Shown: positions 1-8,449 of the stretch, in pieces
Numbering within the stretch: the stretch's first letter is position 1
How the letters are laid out: each line of letters begins with the position of its first letter
Assembly: GCA_949443285.1 (NCBI GenBank)
Contig: CASSLW010000002.1
Coordinates: forward strand, 62,001 to 126,000
Direction of reading: 5' to 3'
Length of the DNA: 64,000 nucleotides
From: an uncultured Clostridia bacterium
Lineage (GTDB): Bacteria; Bacillota; Clostridia; TANB77; CAG-508
The notes under the pieces: model-generated
Databases searched by the model: none
Told to the model about the DNA's origin: nothing
The model's input: the letters and a program-made list of their open reading frames with translations, nothing else
Position numbers and translations under genes: made by a program

Positions 1-501
1 TTTTATCGGTTCTGATAATATTTCTTTTGGTGATATATTTGCAAAATTTACTCCCCCTGCTGCTATTTCTAATATTTTTAGTATCTCATTTTTTGAGTTT
101 AATATTATTTCTTTTATTACTTCTGTTTTTTTGTGTTTCATTTCACTCATTAACATTTCTGCTATATCGTCTGGATTTTTTATTTGTTTCTTTTTGTAGT
201 TCGTTTTTTGAAATGTTCTTTTTGCGATTTCTCCTACCGCTTTTAGTTGTATCGCTTTTACTTTTCCAATTCCTTTTATTTGCATTAGTTCTTCAATTGT
301 TAGTGTTTGTAAATAGCTTAGGTCTTCATCTGTTGTATTATTTAATTTTAATAATCTTTGTGCTACTTGTACTGATGTTTCTTCCTTCGTTCCTGTTTTT
401 ATTATTATTGCTAATAATTCTGCATTTGATAGAGCTTTCTCTCCATATAACTCTAATTTTTCATACGGTCTTTCTAATTCTGGTAATTCTTTTATTTTCA
501 T
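1..501 (-). CDS. radC: DNA repair protein RadC (partial, C-terminus beyond window)
   Basis: RadC/UPF0758 family protein, reading leftward off the edge so only about the first 167 residues are visible. The N-terminus (MKIKELPELERPYEK) and the following YGEKALSNAELLAIII block are the usual RadC helix-hairpin-helix opening, and a second hairpin (MQIKGIGKVKAIQLKAV) follows. The JAB/MPN-like domain lies mostly outside. Its function is poorly defined in the family; it is linked to DNA repair or recombination by name only. An upstream ATG at 505-507 is also possible, but the AGGAG spacing fits the ATG at 499-501 better. The neighbouring DUF4321 gene in the same orientation is a common Clostridia arrangement near maf and mreBCD. 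Confidence 0.93.
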   Translation of the reverse strand, partial: MKIKELPELERPYEKLELYGEKALSNAELLAIIIKTGTKEETSVQVAQRLLKLNNTTDEDLSYLQTLTIEELMQIKGIGKVKAIQLKAVGEIAKRTFQKTNYKKKQIKNPDDIAEMLMSEMKHKKTEVIKEIILNSKNEILKILEIAAGGVNFANISPKEILSEPIK

Positions 502-551
502 AGGCATTTTCTCCTGTTCTTTATTTTAATGTTTTGCCCCTATTTTTATTT

Positions 552-809
552 CTATATTTTTTTGTATATGAAAATTGCTAATACCATTCCTATTATGCTT
601 GACACACTTATTTTAAACATAAGTGCAAACGTTATTTGCATTATACTTAAATCTAGTGTTACTGGACTTTGTAGCCCAAAACTTTGGCTGTATGATAACC
701 ACCATAGCCATGGTACTCTTCCTGCTAACTCTCCAAGTAATCCTCCTACTACTAGTCCTGATAAAATAAATATTAATAAAATCCATATATTTTTTTCTTT
801 CGTTGCCAT
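552..809 (-). CDS. DUF4321 small membrane protein
   Basis: An 85-residue protein with two hydrophobic segments (about residues 8-26 and 60-80) and the short family pattern GLVVGGLLGEL after the first one. This matches the DUF4321 family as I know it, usually found beside radC, maf and the mre genes in Clostridia. No biochemical function is established. It sits upstream of radC on the same strand with a 44-base gap, so cotranscription is likely. A good ribosome site (GGAGGAGAAA) precedes the ATG. Confidence 0.85.
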   Translation of the reverse strand: MATKEKNIWILLIFILSGLVVGGLLGELAGRVPWLWWLSYSQSFGLQSPVTLDLSIMQITFALMFKISVSSIIGMVLAIFIYKKI

Positions 810-932
810 CTCTTTTTCTCCTCCTAAAAGTTCAATTTTTCCTTACGGCTATTTATTTTTTACCACGTTCCTATTATATATTGTATTAGCAAATTTTTCA
901 AGTCCATTTGGATATTTTTTACATATTTTTTA

Positions 933-985
933 TTGCCAACAGGGACGGTCCTTTTTGGCAATTTTTTGCCATTGGGGACACTCCT
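933..985. repeat. GGGAC-loop hairpin element, TTGCCA-stem type
   Basis: Stem TTGCCA...TGGCAA (933-961) enclosing GGGACGGTCC, followed by a second partial arm (TTGCCATTGGGGACAC, 966-981). The same stem and loop recur at 35038 and 42568. It lies between the divergent DUF4321 and mecA genes. Confidence 0.8.
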
Positions 986-1082
986 TCTTAATTTGTTTTT
1001 GTTACCAAATTTTGTGGATTTAAATATAATGATATTAGTAGTATAATATAATTAATAAGTGTTTTAAGGAGGCCCTATATTT

Positions 1083-1718
1083 ATGAAAATAGAAAAACTA
1101 ACAGAAAATAAAATTCGAGTACTTATTAACCCCTCCGATTTCGATATAGAAAATCTATCTCCTACGACTTTTATTGATAAGGCTTTGGAAAGCAATTTTT
1201 TGCTAGCTGATATCTTAAAGCAGGCAGAGTGCGAAGTTGGATTTAATACTGATGGTTGCAAGTTATTAGTTGAATCTTTTTCCTCTTCTGAGAATATTTT
1301 GGTTTTTACTATTACTAAATATTCAACAAAAGTGCAAAAAAAGAAAATAACTGCAAAGAAGAAATTTAATACCTGTGCAAACTCAAATTCTATTTTTAAA
1401 TTTGATAATTTTGAAGATTTTTGCTTATTATGTGAGCGAATAAATCAAATTTCTATAAACGATATAAAGAAATTCTCTAAGAATATTTCTTTATACTTAT
1501 ATGATAATACATATTTTTTACTTATTAAAAATGCTAATGTTTGCTGTGATTTTTCAAAGACTTTACTTTGCTTGATTGAAGAATTTGCTAAGCCTTTGCC
1601 TTTTACTTTAGGGCTTGAAAGCAAGTTGTTGGAACATGGCGAAATTATTATGAAAAATAATGCCCTTTGGACTGGTATAAAATATTTTGCCCATATGAAA
1701 AAACCTAAACTGTCATGA
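1083..1718 (+). CDS. mecA: Adaptor protein MecA
   Basis: Adaptor that recruits substrates to the ClpC ATPase in Firmicutes; in Bacillus it targets ComK. The N-terminal substrate-binding domain is recognisable (MKIEKLTENKIRVLI, then DFDIENLSPTTFIDKALES) and the C-terminal ClpC-binding domain ends near LEHGEIIMKNNALWTG. Length 211 is normal for MecA. The start follows AGGAGG with an 8-base gap. The gene is monocistronic: a hairpin overlaps its stop codon and the next gene converges on it. Confidence 0.92.
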   Translation: MKIEKLTENKIRVLINPSDFDIENLSPTTFIDKALESNFLLADILKQAECEVGFNTDGCKLLVESFSSSENILVFTITKYSTKVQKKKITAKKKFNTCANSNSIFKFDNFEDFCLLCERINQISINDIKKFSKNISLYLYDNTYFLLIKNANVCCDFSKTLLCLIEEFAKPLPFTLGLESKLLEHGEIIMKNNALWTGIKYFAHMKKPKLS

Positions 1719-1735
1719 GTTTAGGTTTTGTTTTA
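1701..1735. terminator. Bidirectional terminator between mecA and the M23 gene
   Basis: Perfect 10-bp stem AAACCTAAAC (1701-1710) with GTTTAGGTTT (1719-1728), flanked by T-rich sequence on both strands. The mecA stop codon lies in the loop. Confidence 0.85.
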
Positions 1736-2743
1736 ATATACGTAATTTTGTGGGTTGTATGCAACTCCATTTACTCTTACTTCTAAGTGTAAGTGTGGTC
1801 CTGTTGAGTTTCCTGTAGACCCAACTGTTGCTATTGTTTGTCCTTGCGATACTTGTTGTCCTGCTGTTACATTTAATGTATAGCAATGTGCATAGTATGT
1901 TTGAACTCCATTTCCATGTGAGATTACTACCATATTTCCATATCCGTGTGAATCTCTCCCTGAAGATACTACTGTTCCGCTTGCTGCTGCTTTTATTGGT
2001 GTTCCTTGTGCTGCTGATATGTCTAATCCTGTATGTGCTGAGCGTCTTACTTTGCTGATTGAACCAAACCTTGATGTTATTATTCCTGATATTGGTCTTA
2101 TTAAATTTATTCCTATATTTGCGCTTCCGCCTGACATTGATCTTGTTACATTTACGTTTCCAATGGATTTATATGTATTTGTTTTCTTTGCTACTGTAAC
2201 TACTTTTGGTTTTTCTACATATAATTTTGATACTGCTTCTTCACTTGATACTATTGATGCCATTTCTGTTTCATATTTCTCTAAAATTGATATGTCATTA
2301 ACATTATTGCTGTTTTTTTCTTTTAATTGATTTACTACTTTTTCTGCTTCTTCGAAGTTTGAAACAAATAGTTTTTCTTCTCCTTTTTCAGCTATTGCAT
2401 AATATCTATAATATGTAATTCCTTCTTCTTTAACTTTCCCTAGTATTTCGTCATCATTTGTTACTATATCTTTTTTCAATAAACACAATTTATATTCTGG
2501 AAGCTTGTTTACTTGCACAAATGCAACGTTTTCTTCTCCTTCTCCGTTTTCAACATAATTGTTTATTGTGTGTTGCAATGTGGATTTGTTTTCTGTATAT
2601 CCAATTTGCTCTTCTCCTATCCACACACTATATGTTGGCTTATATAAAAATGCTATTGCTCCTACAATTAGAAATGCTGCAATTACAAATAATACTGTGA
2701 ATTTTATGCCTCGTCTTGTATGTATTAATATCTTTTTTAACAT
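1733..2743 (-). CDS. M23 family peptidoglycan metalloendopeptidase
   Basis: Cell-wall endopeptidase of the LytM/M23 family, anchored by an N-terminal membrane segment (about residues 15-33) and facing outward. The C-terminal domain (about 218-331) has the zinc ligands H and D of HTGLD (residues 237-241) and the HLHLE signature (317-321), so it is probably active. The middle third is charged and has no domain I recognise. A start at 2743 is supported by AAGGAG. No obvious operon partner: the coat genes upstream are separated by 265 bases and a repeat cluster. Confidence 0.93.
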   Translation of the reverse strand: MLKKILIHTRRGIKFTVLFVIAAFLIVGAIAFLYKPTYSVWIGEEQIGYTENKSTLQHTINNYVENGEGEENVAFVQVNKLPEYKLCLLKKDIVTNDDEILGKVKEEGITYYRYYAIAEKGEEKLFVSNFEEAEKVVNQLKEKNSNNVNDISILEKYETEMASIVSSEEAVSKLYVEKPKVVTVAKKTNTYKSIGNVNVTRSMSGGSANIGINLIRPISGIITSRFGSISKVRRSAHTGLDISAAQGTPIKAAASGTVVSSGRDSHGYGNMVVISHGNGVQTYYAHCYTLNVTAGQQVSQGQTIATVGSTGNSTGPHLHLEVRVNGVAYNPQNYVY

Positions 2744-2905
2744 ACTTACTTTATCTCCTTTGTATTTTTGTTTTGTATTTCTTTTGTAATAATATTGTAA
2801 TATTTCATTTTTTGCAATAATATCACATGTTTATATTTTGTAGTTTTTATTTGTTTCTCTATCATTTACTCTTTTTTTCTTCATTTATCTCCATTTTTCA
2901 TTTTT

Positions 2906-3008
2906 AAAACTTTTTGGGACAGGTCAAAAAAGTTTTATCTGCAGACGTTTCGGGCCTGTCCCAAAATGTCCACAAGTTAAATTTATTGGGCCTGCCCCAA
3001 ATTGTCCA
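2906..3008. repeat. GGGAC-loop hairpin cluster, AAAACTTTTT-stem type
   Basis: AAAACTTTTT-GGGACAGGTC-AAAAAAGTTTT (2906-2936) is a complete hairpin. Two degenerate half-units follow (GGGCCTGTCCCAAAATGTCC near 2952-2971 and GGGCCTGCCCCAAATTGTCC near 2988-3007). The last abuts the stop codon of the coat gene. The same stem recurs at 51303-51333. The stretch 2744-2905 shows nothing I can support. Confidence 0.75.
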
Positions 3009-3254
3009 TTAGTTTGACATTTCTGTTTTTACTGTGTTGACTTCTGTTACTGTTGCTTTTTGTGCTGGTACATAGTAACCTTTTGATTGTGCTATTTTAA
3101 ATAGTTCATATTGGAAGCTTTCATCATTGTTTCTTATTTGTTGAAATGTTTGTCTTAATTGCATGTTTTCTGCTTCTGATATTGCTGTTTGATATGCTAA
3201 TAAATCTGATTTTACTCCGGCTAAAATGTCATTTACCATTATTTTTTCATCCAT
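3009..3254 (-). CDS. Small CotF-like spore coat protein
   Basis: An 81-residue helical protein (MDEKIMVNDILAGVKSDL) containing the pattern seen in the coat F family, with a Gln-rich middle and a Tyr/Val tail (SKGYYVPAQKA). CotF proteins are deposited on the forespore surface in Bacilli and Clostridia; the assignment is by family resemblance. It lies 15 bases downstream of a second small coat-like gene, so the two form an operon, each with its own strong ribosome site (GAGGAGG here). Confidence 0.75.
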   Translation of the reverse strand: MDEKIMVNDILAGVKSDLLAYQTAISEAENMQLRQTFQQIRNNDESFQYELFKIAQSKGYYVPAQKATVTEVNTVKTEMSN

Positions 3255-3269
3255 TTTGTTTTCCTCCTC

Positions 3270-3458
3270 TTAATTATTTAGAAAATTCATTAATTTTTGT
3301 TTTGTGTTTAATGCATCTTGTGCTGATTTTGCAAATACTTGCTTTATTTGTGGGTCTACTGCTTGTGAAGAATAAGTATTTAATTTTTGATATGCTGTTT
3401 CATGTGCTCCTATTAGGTGTCTTAAGTGTTGTAGTTCCATTTGGTTTAAATCTGCCAT
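3270..3458 (-). CDS. Small CotF-like spore coat protein, first gene of pair
   Basis: About 62 residues beginning MADLNQMELQHLRHLIG, an all-helical protein with the four-helix pattern of the CotF/DUF2383-like coat family. The start at 3458 is preferred to an in-frame ATG nine bases upstream because AAAGGA sits eight bases ahead of it and directly against the other. Cotranscribed with the following coat gene. Substrate or partner is unknown. Confidence 0.7.
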   Translation of the reverse strand: MADLNQMELQHLRHLIGAHETAYQKLNTYSSQAVDPQIKQVFAKSAQDALNTKQKLMNFLNN

Positions 3459-3648
3459 TTCTATCATTCCTTTCTTTTTCTTATTCTTTTCTATTCTTTA
3501 CCTTTTTCGATTTTTTATTCAATTTTTGTAACTTTTTTGTTGCATTTTCAATTTTTCTGTGATACTATATTTGCAAATTATTTTTTATTATTTATTTCTT
3601 AATAATTTTTATCTTATTTATCCCAATTTACAAAATAATACAAGGAGA

Positions 3649-4503
3649 GTGATACATATAGAACTTTTAAGTCTGAAAAACGATTATACTTTCAAAAGAA
3701 TTTTTGGATATCGTGGAAATGAAGCAATAACAATTGATTTACTTAATTCTATTCTAAAAGATAAGGTTTCAAAAATCAATTTGAACTGCGAAAAAATTCT
3801 TGAAAAAGATTTATACGATGATAAGATTGGCATATTAGATATTCGTGCCACAATAAATGATAACATCGATTGTGATATCGAAATGCAGGTTGTTGATAAA
3901 GATAATATTGAAAAAAGATTACTTTTTTATTTAAGCAAAATGTATACAGGAAATTTAACTCAAGGTACTGATTATTCCAAACTAAAGAAATGTATAGCGA
4001 TTTTATTCACTGATTTTAATCTAACAAATTTATCTCATATTCCTAAATATTTAACTAAGTGGAACTTTAGAGAAGAAGATTATAGTAAAATTATATTGAC
4101 AGATGCCATAGAAATTTATATAATTGAAATGCCTAAGGTTGAGCAATATAGTAAAAATTCAGAACTAGATTCTTGGGTGAAATTTATAACTAAGTCAGGA
4201 GATATTGATATGGAGAATTCTAATGATGCTATAAAAAAAGCTAAGGAAGTATTAGAAGAAATTAGTCAAGATGAACATGAAAGATATTTGGCTCATTTAA
4301 GACAAAAACATATTTTAGATCAAAATGCTATTGAAAAAGCTGGTTTTAATAAAGGATTAAAACAGGGCATTGAACAAGGCTTAGAACAAGGCACAAAATC
4401 TAGCCAAATTCAGATTGCTAAAAAATTAAAAGAAGAAAATTTAGATGTAGATATAATATCAAGAACTACTGGTTTAACAAAAGAAGAAATAGATAATTTA
4501 TAA
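3649..4503 (+). CDS. Rpn/PDDEXK_2 family recombination-promoting nuclease
   Basis: PD-(D/E)XK-fold nuclease of the Rpn (transposase_31/PDDEXK_2) group, which in Escherichia coli stimulates RecA-independent recombination. The family opening LLSLKNDYTFKRIFG is present, then D-E-Q catalytic-type residues in ILDIRATINDNIDCDIEMQ, and a C-terminal run of charged repeats GLKQGIEQGLEQG. The open frame extends 30 codons further upstream, but AAGGAG lies at 3642-3647, so those codons are not translated. The only canonical-type start after it is the GTG at 3649, which is very close to the ribosome site; an ATA at 3658 would be better spaced. The start is therefore uncertain. Confidence 0.85.
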   Translation: MIHIELLSLKNDYTFKRIFGYRGNEAITIDLLNSILKDKVSKINLNCEKILEKDLYDDKIGILDIRATINDNIDCDIEMQVVDKDNIEKRLLFYLSKMYTGNLTQGTDYSKLKKCIAILFTDFNLTNLSHIPKYLTKWNFREEDYSKIILTDAIEIYIIEMPKVEQYSKNSELDSWVKFITKSGDIDMENSNDAIKKAKEVLEEISQDEHERYLAHLRQKHILDQNAIEKAGFNKGLKQGIEQGLEQGTKSSQIQIAKKLKEENLDVDIISRTTGLTKEEIDNL

Positions 4504-4564
4504 TTCTAAAATTTTATTAAGAAATAAATATAAGAAATAATAGTATACTTTGTTATCAAAATTT

Positions 4565-4600
4565 TCGCCTACGGTGGACACAATGGCCCATCGTAGGCGA
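4565..4600. other. 9-bp inverted repeat just past the variable-protein stop
   Basis: TCGCCTACG (4565-4573) and CGTAGGCGA (4592-4600) with an 18-base spacer that can form a short inner stem. It lies eight bases past the stop of the DGR-type target gene. It lacks a clear T-run in either direction, so it is not a convincing terminator. Some retroelement targets carry a cruciform downstream of the variable region, which this could be. Confidence 0.5.
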
Positions 4601-4607
4601 TTACTTC

Positions 4608-5668
4608 TTATTTCAATATCCAAGCTTTTCCTTGTTCACTTCCGTCTTTTGTTGCATCACTTGTGTCTATTTGGACACTAGAATTTAGATTTACAATTGG
4701 GCGGACTGCACACGCACGCAAATACTCATTAGGGCTGCCGTTAGTATTCGCGTAGAACAAACCACAGCCGCGAACACATCCGCTAGCCACATAACGAACA
4801 TTGAAGTAAGAGGCAGCATTGCCCGCATACACGCCACGAGAAGCCAGCCAATAGAACATTGGATAATTATCTTCACTATAATCTCCTGTATAAGTTTTTG
4901 ATTCTTCCATTAATGTGTCATATAATTGCATATCTTCGTTAACTGTATAATAGTAATCCGTATACTCTACTATTACAGGTTTATCTGTTGTTGCTGTTCT
5001 AAAAGTGTTAGTATCTTTACTCCAAAATGGTCCCCCTGATGTATAAGTATATGGCTTATTATAATTTGTTGCATCTGTCTCAGGTCTAAATTCTGTTAAG
5101 CTATTTATATCAGCCACATCTATACTTCTTGCTGTTCCATATGTTGGATTTGCATATAATTTTGAACATAAATTATTTAATACAGTTTCGGCATTTAAAA
5201 ATCCATTTTGGCCTTTTAAATATAAACCAGTAGTTCCGTCATTTGATAAAGTATTATTAACAGCTACTATTTCTACATTTCCATTTGCTTTTTTATTTAT
5301 AACTCTCCACAATGTAGTTGTATTTGTATTAAATGTTTGTGATGTTTCATATCCTGTGTCTGGTTCTCCATTTTGTTTTGTTACGTAGCTTTGGGATGTC
5401 AATTTATCTCCGTATTTTACATAGTCCCCTACCTGTAAGTCTGATACTGTAATTATTCCTTCTCCATTTAGTTGTTTCTCTAATAATTCTAATTTTTTTC
5501 TTCTGTTTCTCTTGCTGTTTCCGTCTTTTCCTTCGCACTTACTGCTTTTGTTAGTACACCATTGTCTCCTGTTAGTGTTGCTATTGCTACTCCTGCTAAT
5601 ATTAGTAACACTATAATTGTAATTACCAGCGCTATTAGCGTTATCCCCTTTTCTTTGTTTGGTTTCAT
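4608..5668 (-). CDS. Pilin-like surface protein with DGR-type variable domain (frame change at A7)
   Basis: The N-terminus is a type IV prepilin-like signal: short basic leader MKPNKEKG, then ITLIALVITIIVLLILAGV, with Ala instead of the usual Glu at mature position 5. The C-terminal domain resembles C-type-lectin-like domains of the FGE/DUF6273 kind (YWLASR ... VRPIV). The zero frame ends at TAG right after seven A residues (coding strand of 5493-5499). A -1 shift there continues through KLELLEKQLNGEGIITVSD into the long downstream frame, giving about 353 residues. The ATG at 5668 is chosen because GGGGGAG precedes it by ten bases. Whether the shift is slippage, phase variation, an inactivating indel or a consensus error cannot be told here. 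Confidence 0.75.
4690..4868 (-). other. Candidate DGR variable region
   Basis: This stretch of the surface-protein gene is about 52% G+C (83 of 160 bases at 4701-4860), in DNA otherwise near one quarter to one third. Almost every codon at non-conserved positions ends in C or T (GGC, TAT, GCT, GCC, TAC, TGT, CGC, CGT, AGC), as expected if they derive from AAY codons in a template repeat by adenine mutagenesis. Fixed residues between them (WLASR, FNVR, LF, VRPIV) form a scaffold. No reverse transcriptase or template repeat is in this window. Confidence 0.7.
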
Positions 5669-5948
5669 TTTTTCAAAACTCCCCCTTCTTTTGTTTAATA
5701 AAATTTTATACTTTATGTACAAATTACGTCAACAAGTAGCTCTTTATTTCATAGTATTTACATTTTCTATTTTGTTATTCATTACTCATTACATTTATAT
5801 TGTACACAAACCGTCATATAACGTCAATATGTTAGTTATAAGCTTTGAAAAAAATAGAAGAAGCTTTATGATATATAATCATTGCTTCTTCTTTACAAAT
5901 AAAACTTTTTTGCTCTGTCCCTAAAAACATTCCTTTCGTCAATAAGTT

Positions 5949-8294
5949 TTAATCTATTATTTGCAAGTTTGCAAATTTCGCCATAAGTCTTTTATGTCCT
6001 GATTTTGTGAAGTCTATATCTACTTTTAAGTCTTCTCCTTCTGCCTCTACTTTTCCTATAATTCCTTCACCAAATTTTTTGTGCATTACTTTTACTCCTG
6101 CTTTGTATTTTGATAAATCCACATTTCCTGTATTTGCTTTTGTTGATAGTGTGTTTAAGAAACTTTCTGCTGTTCTAAACATAAACCCTTGATTTCCTGT
6201 TTTGTTACTTGATGCTGCAGCTGCTACGGCTGGCTCTTTTTCATTTATTTTGTAGGTTTTTATTCCTCCATTACTATTTCCAACATTGCCATTGTTCTTG
6301 CTTCCATATGTCCAACTATATTTTGAATCTTTAAATATTGTTTCTTTGTTACTTGTTTCCCCAAAGGCTTCTTCATATCCTTCTAATAGTTCTGGTGGTA
6401 TTTCTGTTAAAAATCTTGATGTTGGGTTATAGCTTGTTGAGCCAAATATTGTTCTTTGTTTACTACATGTTAGGAATAAGTTTTCTTTTGCTCTTGTTAT
6501 TCCTACATAGCAAAGTCTTCTTTCTTCTTCTAGTTCTCTTGGTTCTGATATTGATTTATATCCTGGGAATATTCCTTCTTCTAAGCCTACTAAGAATACT
6601 GCTGGGAATTCCAACCCTTTTGCACTATGTAATGTCATTAGTGTTACGTAGTCCTCTGTTTCTTCTAGGTTATCTATGTCACTAGATAGAGTTATTCCTT
6701 CTAGGAATTGGCTTAATCCGTTTTCTGCTTCCTCCTCTTCAAATTCTATTGCTACTGTTAAGAATTCGTCTAGGTTTTCTATTCTATTTGTTGCTTCTAT
6801 TGTGTCTTCCGCTTCTAAGGCTCTTGTGTAGCCACTTTTCTTTAATGTTGCTTTTATTAATTCTGATATTTTCATTTCGTCTTTTTTAGCTTTTAGCTCT
6901 TCTATACAGTTTACAAATTCTCTAGAGTTTAGGTATACTCTGTTTAGTCCGTATGTTTCGGCATTTTTTATTACTTCATACATTGATGTTTCGTTTGCTT
7001 GCGCCATTTGTTCTATTTTATCTAAACTTGTTTTTCCTATTCCTCTTTTAGGTTCGTTTATTATTCTTTTCAAACTTAAGTTATCATTTCCATTTTGTAT
7101 TAATCTCAAATATGCTATGATGTCTTTTATTTCTTTTCTTTCGTAGAATTTTAGTCCTCCTATAATTTTGTATGGTATTCCTTCTCTTCTAAGCATTTCT
7201 TCTATTGCTCTTGATTGTGTGTTCATTCTGTATAGTACTGCAAAGTCTGAGTATTTGTAGTATTCTTCTCTTTTTAGGTGGTTTATTTGTTCTACTATGT
7301 ATGTTCCTTCATCATATTCATTTTGCGCTTGATATACTCTTGGCAAATTTCCTTGTTCGTTGTTTGTCCATAATTCCTTTTTGTATTTTACTTCATTGTT
7401 TTTTATTACACTATTTGCAGCTTTTAATATGTTTCCTGTACATCTGTAATTTTGTTCTAGTTTGATTATTTTTGTTCCTGCGAAGTCTTTTTCAAAGTTT
7501 AGTATATTTGATATGTCTGCACCTCTAAATGAGTATATTCCTTGGTCGTTATCTCCTACTACTGTAATGTTTCCGTGTTTTGACGCCAACATTGTTACTA
7601 GTGTGAATTGAGATTTATTTGTGTCTTGATATTCGTCTACTAAGACATATTTGAATTTGTTACTGTAATATTCTAATATATCTTCATTTTCCATTAATAT
7701 TTTTATTGTGTAGTTTATAATATCATCAAAGTCTATTGCATTGTTTTCTTTTAGTCTTTTTTGGTATAGCTCATACACTGTTGCTATTTTTTCTTTTCTG
7801 AAGTCTCCATTTGCTCTTGCTTGATATTGGGCTGGTTCTAGCATTTCGTTTTTTGCATTGCTTATTTCTGATAGTACTGCTCTATCGTTAAATAGTTTGT
7901 CGTCTATACTTAGGTCTTTTAGACAGCTTTTTACTAGTGATTTTTGGTCTGATGTGTCAAATATTATAAATGATGTATCAAATCCTATTCTGTCTATAAA
8001 TCTTCTTAGTATTTTTACGCAGATTGAGTGGAATGTTCCCATCCATAGGTCTTTTGCTGCTTCTCCTATTAGGTTTGCTATTCTTTCTTTCATTTCGTTT
8101 GCTGCTTTGTTTGTGAATGTTATTGCTAATATGTCCCATGGTTTTGCGCTTTTTTCTTCTATTAAATATGCTATTTTGTGTGTTAGTACTTTTGTTTTTC
8201 CGCTTCCTGCTCCTGCTATTACTAGGCATGGGCCTTCTGTTGTTACTACGGCTTCGTGTTGTTTGTCGTTTAATCCTTTTAATATATCTTGCAT
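5949..8294 (-). CDS. pcrA: ATP-dependent DNA helicase PcrA (UvrD/Rep family)
   Basis: Superfamily 1A 3'-5' DNA helicase that works in nucleotide excision repair, rolling-circle replication and removal of RecA filaments. All helicase motifs are visible: Walker A GAGSGKT at 28-34, TFTNKAA near 60, DEYQDT near 222, QNYRCTGNIL near 285, and VTLMTLHSAKGLEFP near 555. The C-terminal Tudor-like tail ends with KVMHKKFGEGIIGKVE. At 781 residues it is a little longer than Bacillus PcrA. It stands alone between a pilin-like gene and a repeat element, with no in-frame CGG codon. Confidence 0.97.
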   Translation of the reverse strand: MQDILKGLNDKQHEAVVTTEGPCLVIAGAGSGKTKVLTHKIAYLIEEKSAKPWDILAITFTNKAANEMKERIANLIGEAAKDLWMGTFHSICVKILRRFIDRIGFDTSFIIFDTSDQKSLVKSCLKDLSIDDKLFNDRAVLSEISNAKNEMLEPAQYQARANGDFRKEKIATVYELYQKRLKENNAIDFDDIINYTIKILMENEDILEYYSNKFKYVLVDEYQDTNKSQFTLVTMLASKHGNITVVGDNDQGIYSFRGADISNILNFEKDFAGTKIIKLEQNYRCTGNILKAANSVIKNNEVKYKKELWTNNEQGNLPRVYQAQNEYDEGTYIVEQINHLKREEYYKYSDFAVLYRMNTQSRAIEEMLRREGIPYKIIGGLKFYERKEIKDIIAYLRLIQNGNDNLSLKRIINEPKRGIGKTSLDKIEQMAQANETSMYEVIKNAETYGLNRVYLNSREFVNCIEELKAKKDEMKISELIKATLKKSGYTRALEAEDTIEATNRIENLDEFLTVAIEFEEEEAENGLSQFLEGITLSSDIDNLEETEDYVTLMTLHSAKGLEFPAVFLVGLEEGIFPGYKSISEPRELEEERRLCYVGITRAKENLFLTCSKQRTIFGSTSYNPTSRFLTEIPPELLEGYEEAFGETSNKETIFKDSKYSWTYGSKNNGNVGNSNGGIKTYKINEKEPAVAAAASSNKTGNQGFMFRTAESFLNTLSTKANTGNVDLSKYKAGVKVMHKKFGEGIIGKVEAEGEDLKVDIDFTKSGHKRLMAKFANLQIID

Positions 8295-8382
8295 TTATAT
8301 GTTCCTTTCTTTTTTCATTTGTCTGCTCTATTATAGCAACATTTGTTCTCTTTTTCAATGCTTTTTTGAATATTTTAAAAAA

Positions 8383-8447
8383 ATGTCCAATAGGGACGTT
8401 TCCTTTTGGACATTTTTGTCCATTTAGAAACGTCCCCATTGGACATT
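8383..8447. repeat. GGGAC-loop hairpin element, TGTCC-stem type, large palindrome
   Basis: Two oppositely oriented units: ATGTCCAATAGGGACGTTTC (8383-8402) and GAAACGTCCCCATTGGACAT (8427-8446), pairing nearly perfectly over 20 bp, with each unit also able to form its own TGTCC/GGACA hairpin. It lies two bases past the stop of the next leftward gene. Confidence 0.85.
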
Positions 8448-8449
8448 AT

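Noticed and set aside
27..503. Plus-strand frame of 158 codons, very rich in Leu and Phe
   Set aside because: It is the complement of radC; long Leu/Phe-rich frames opposite A/T-rich minus-strand genes occur all along the window and have no ribosome sites.
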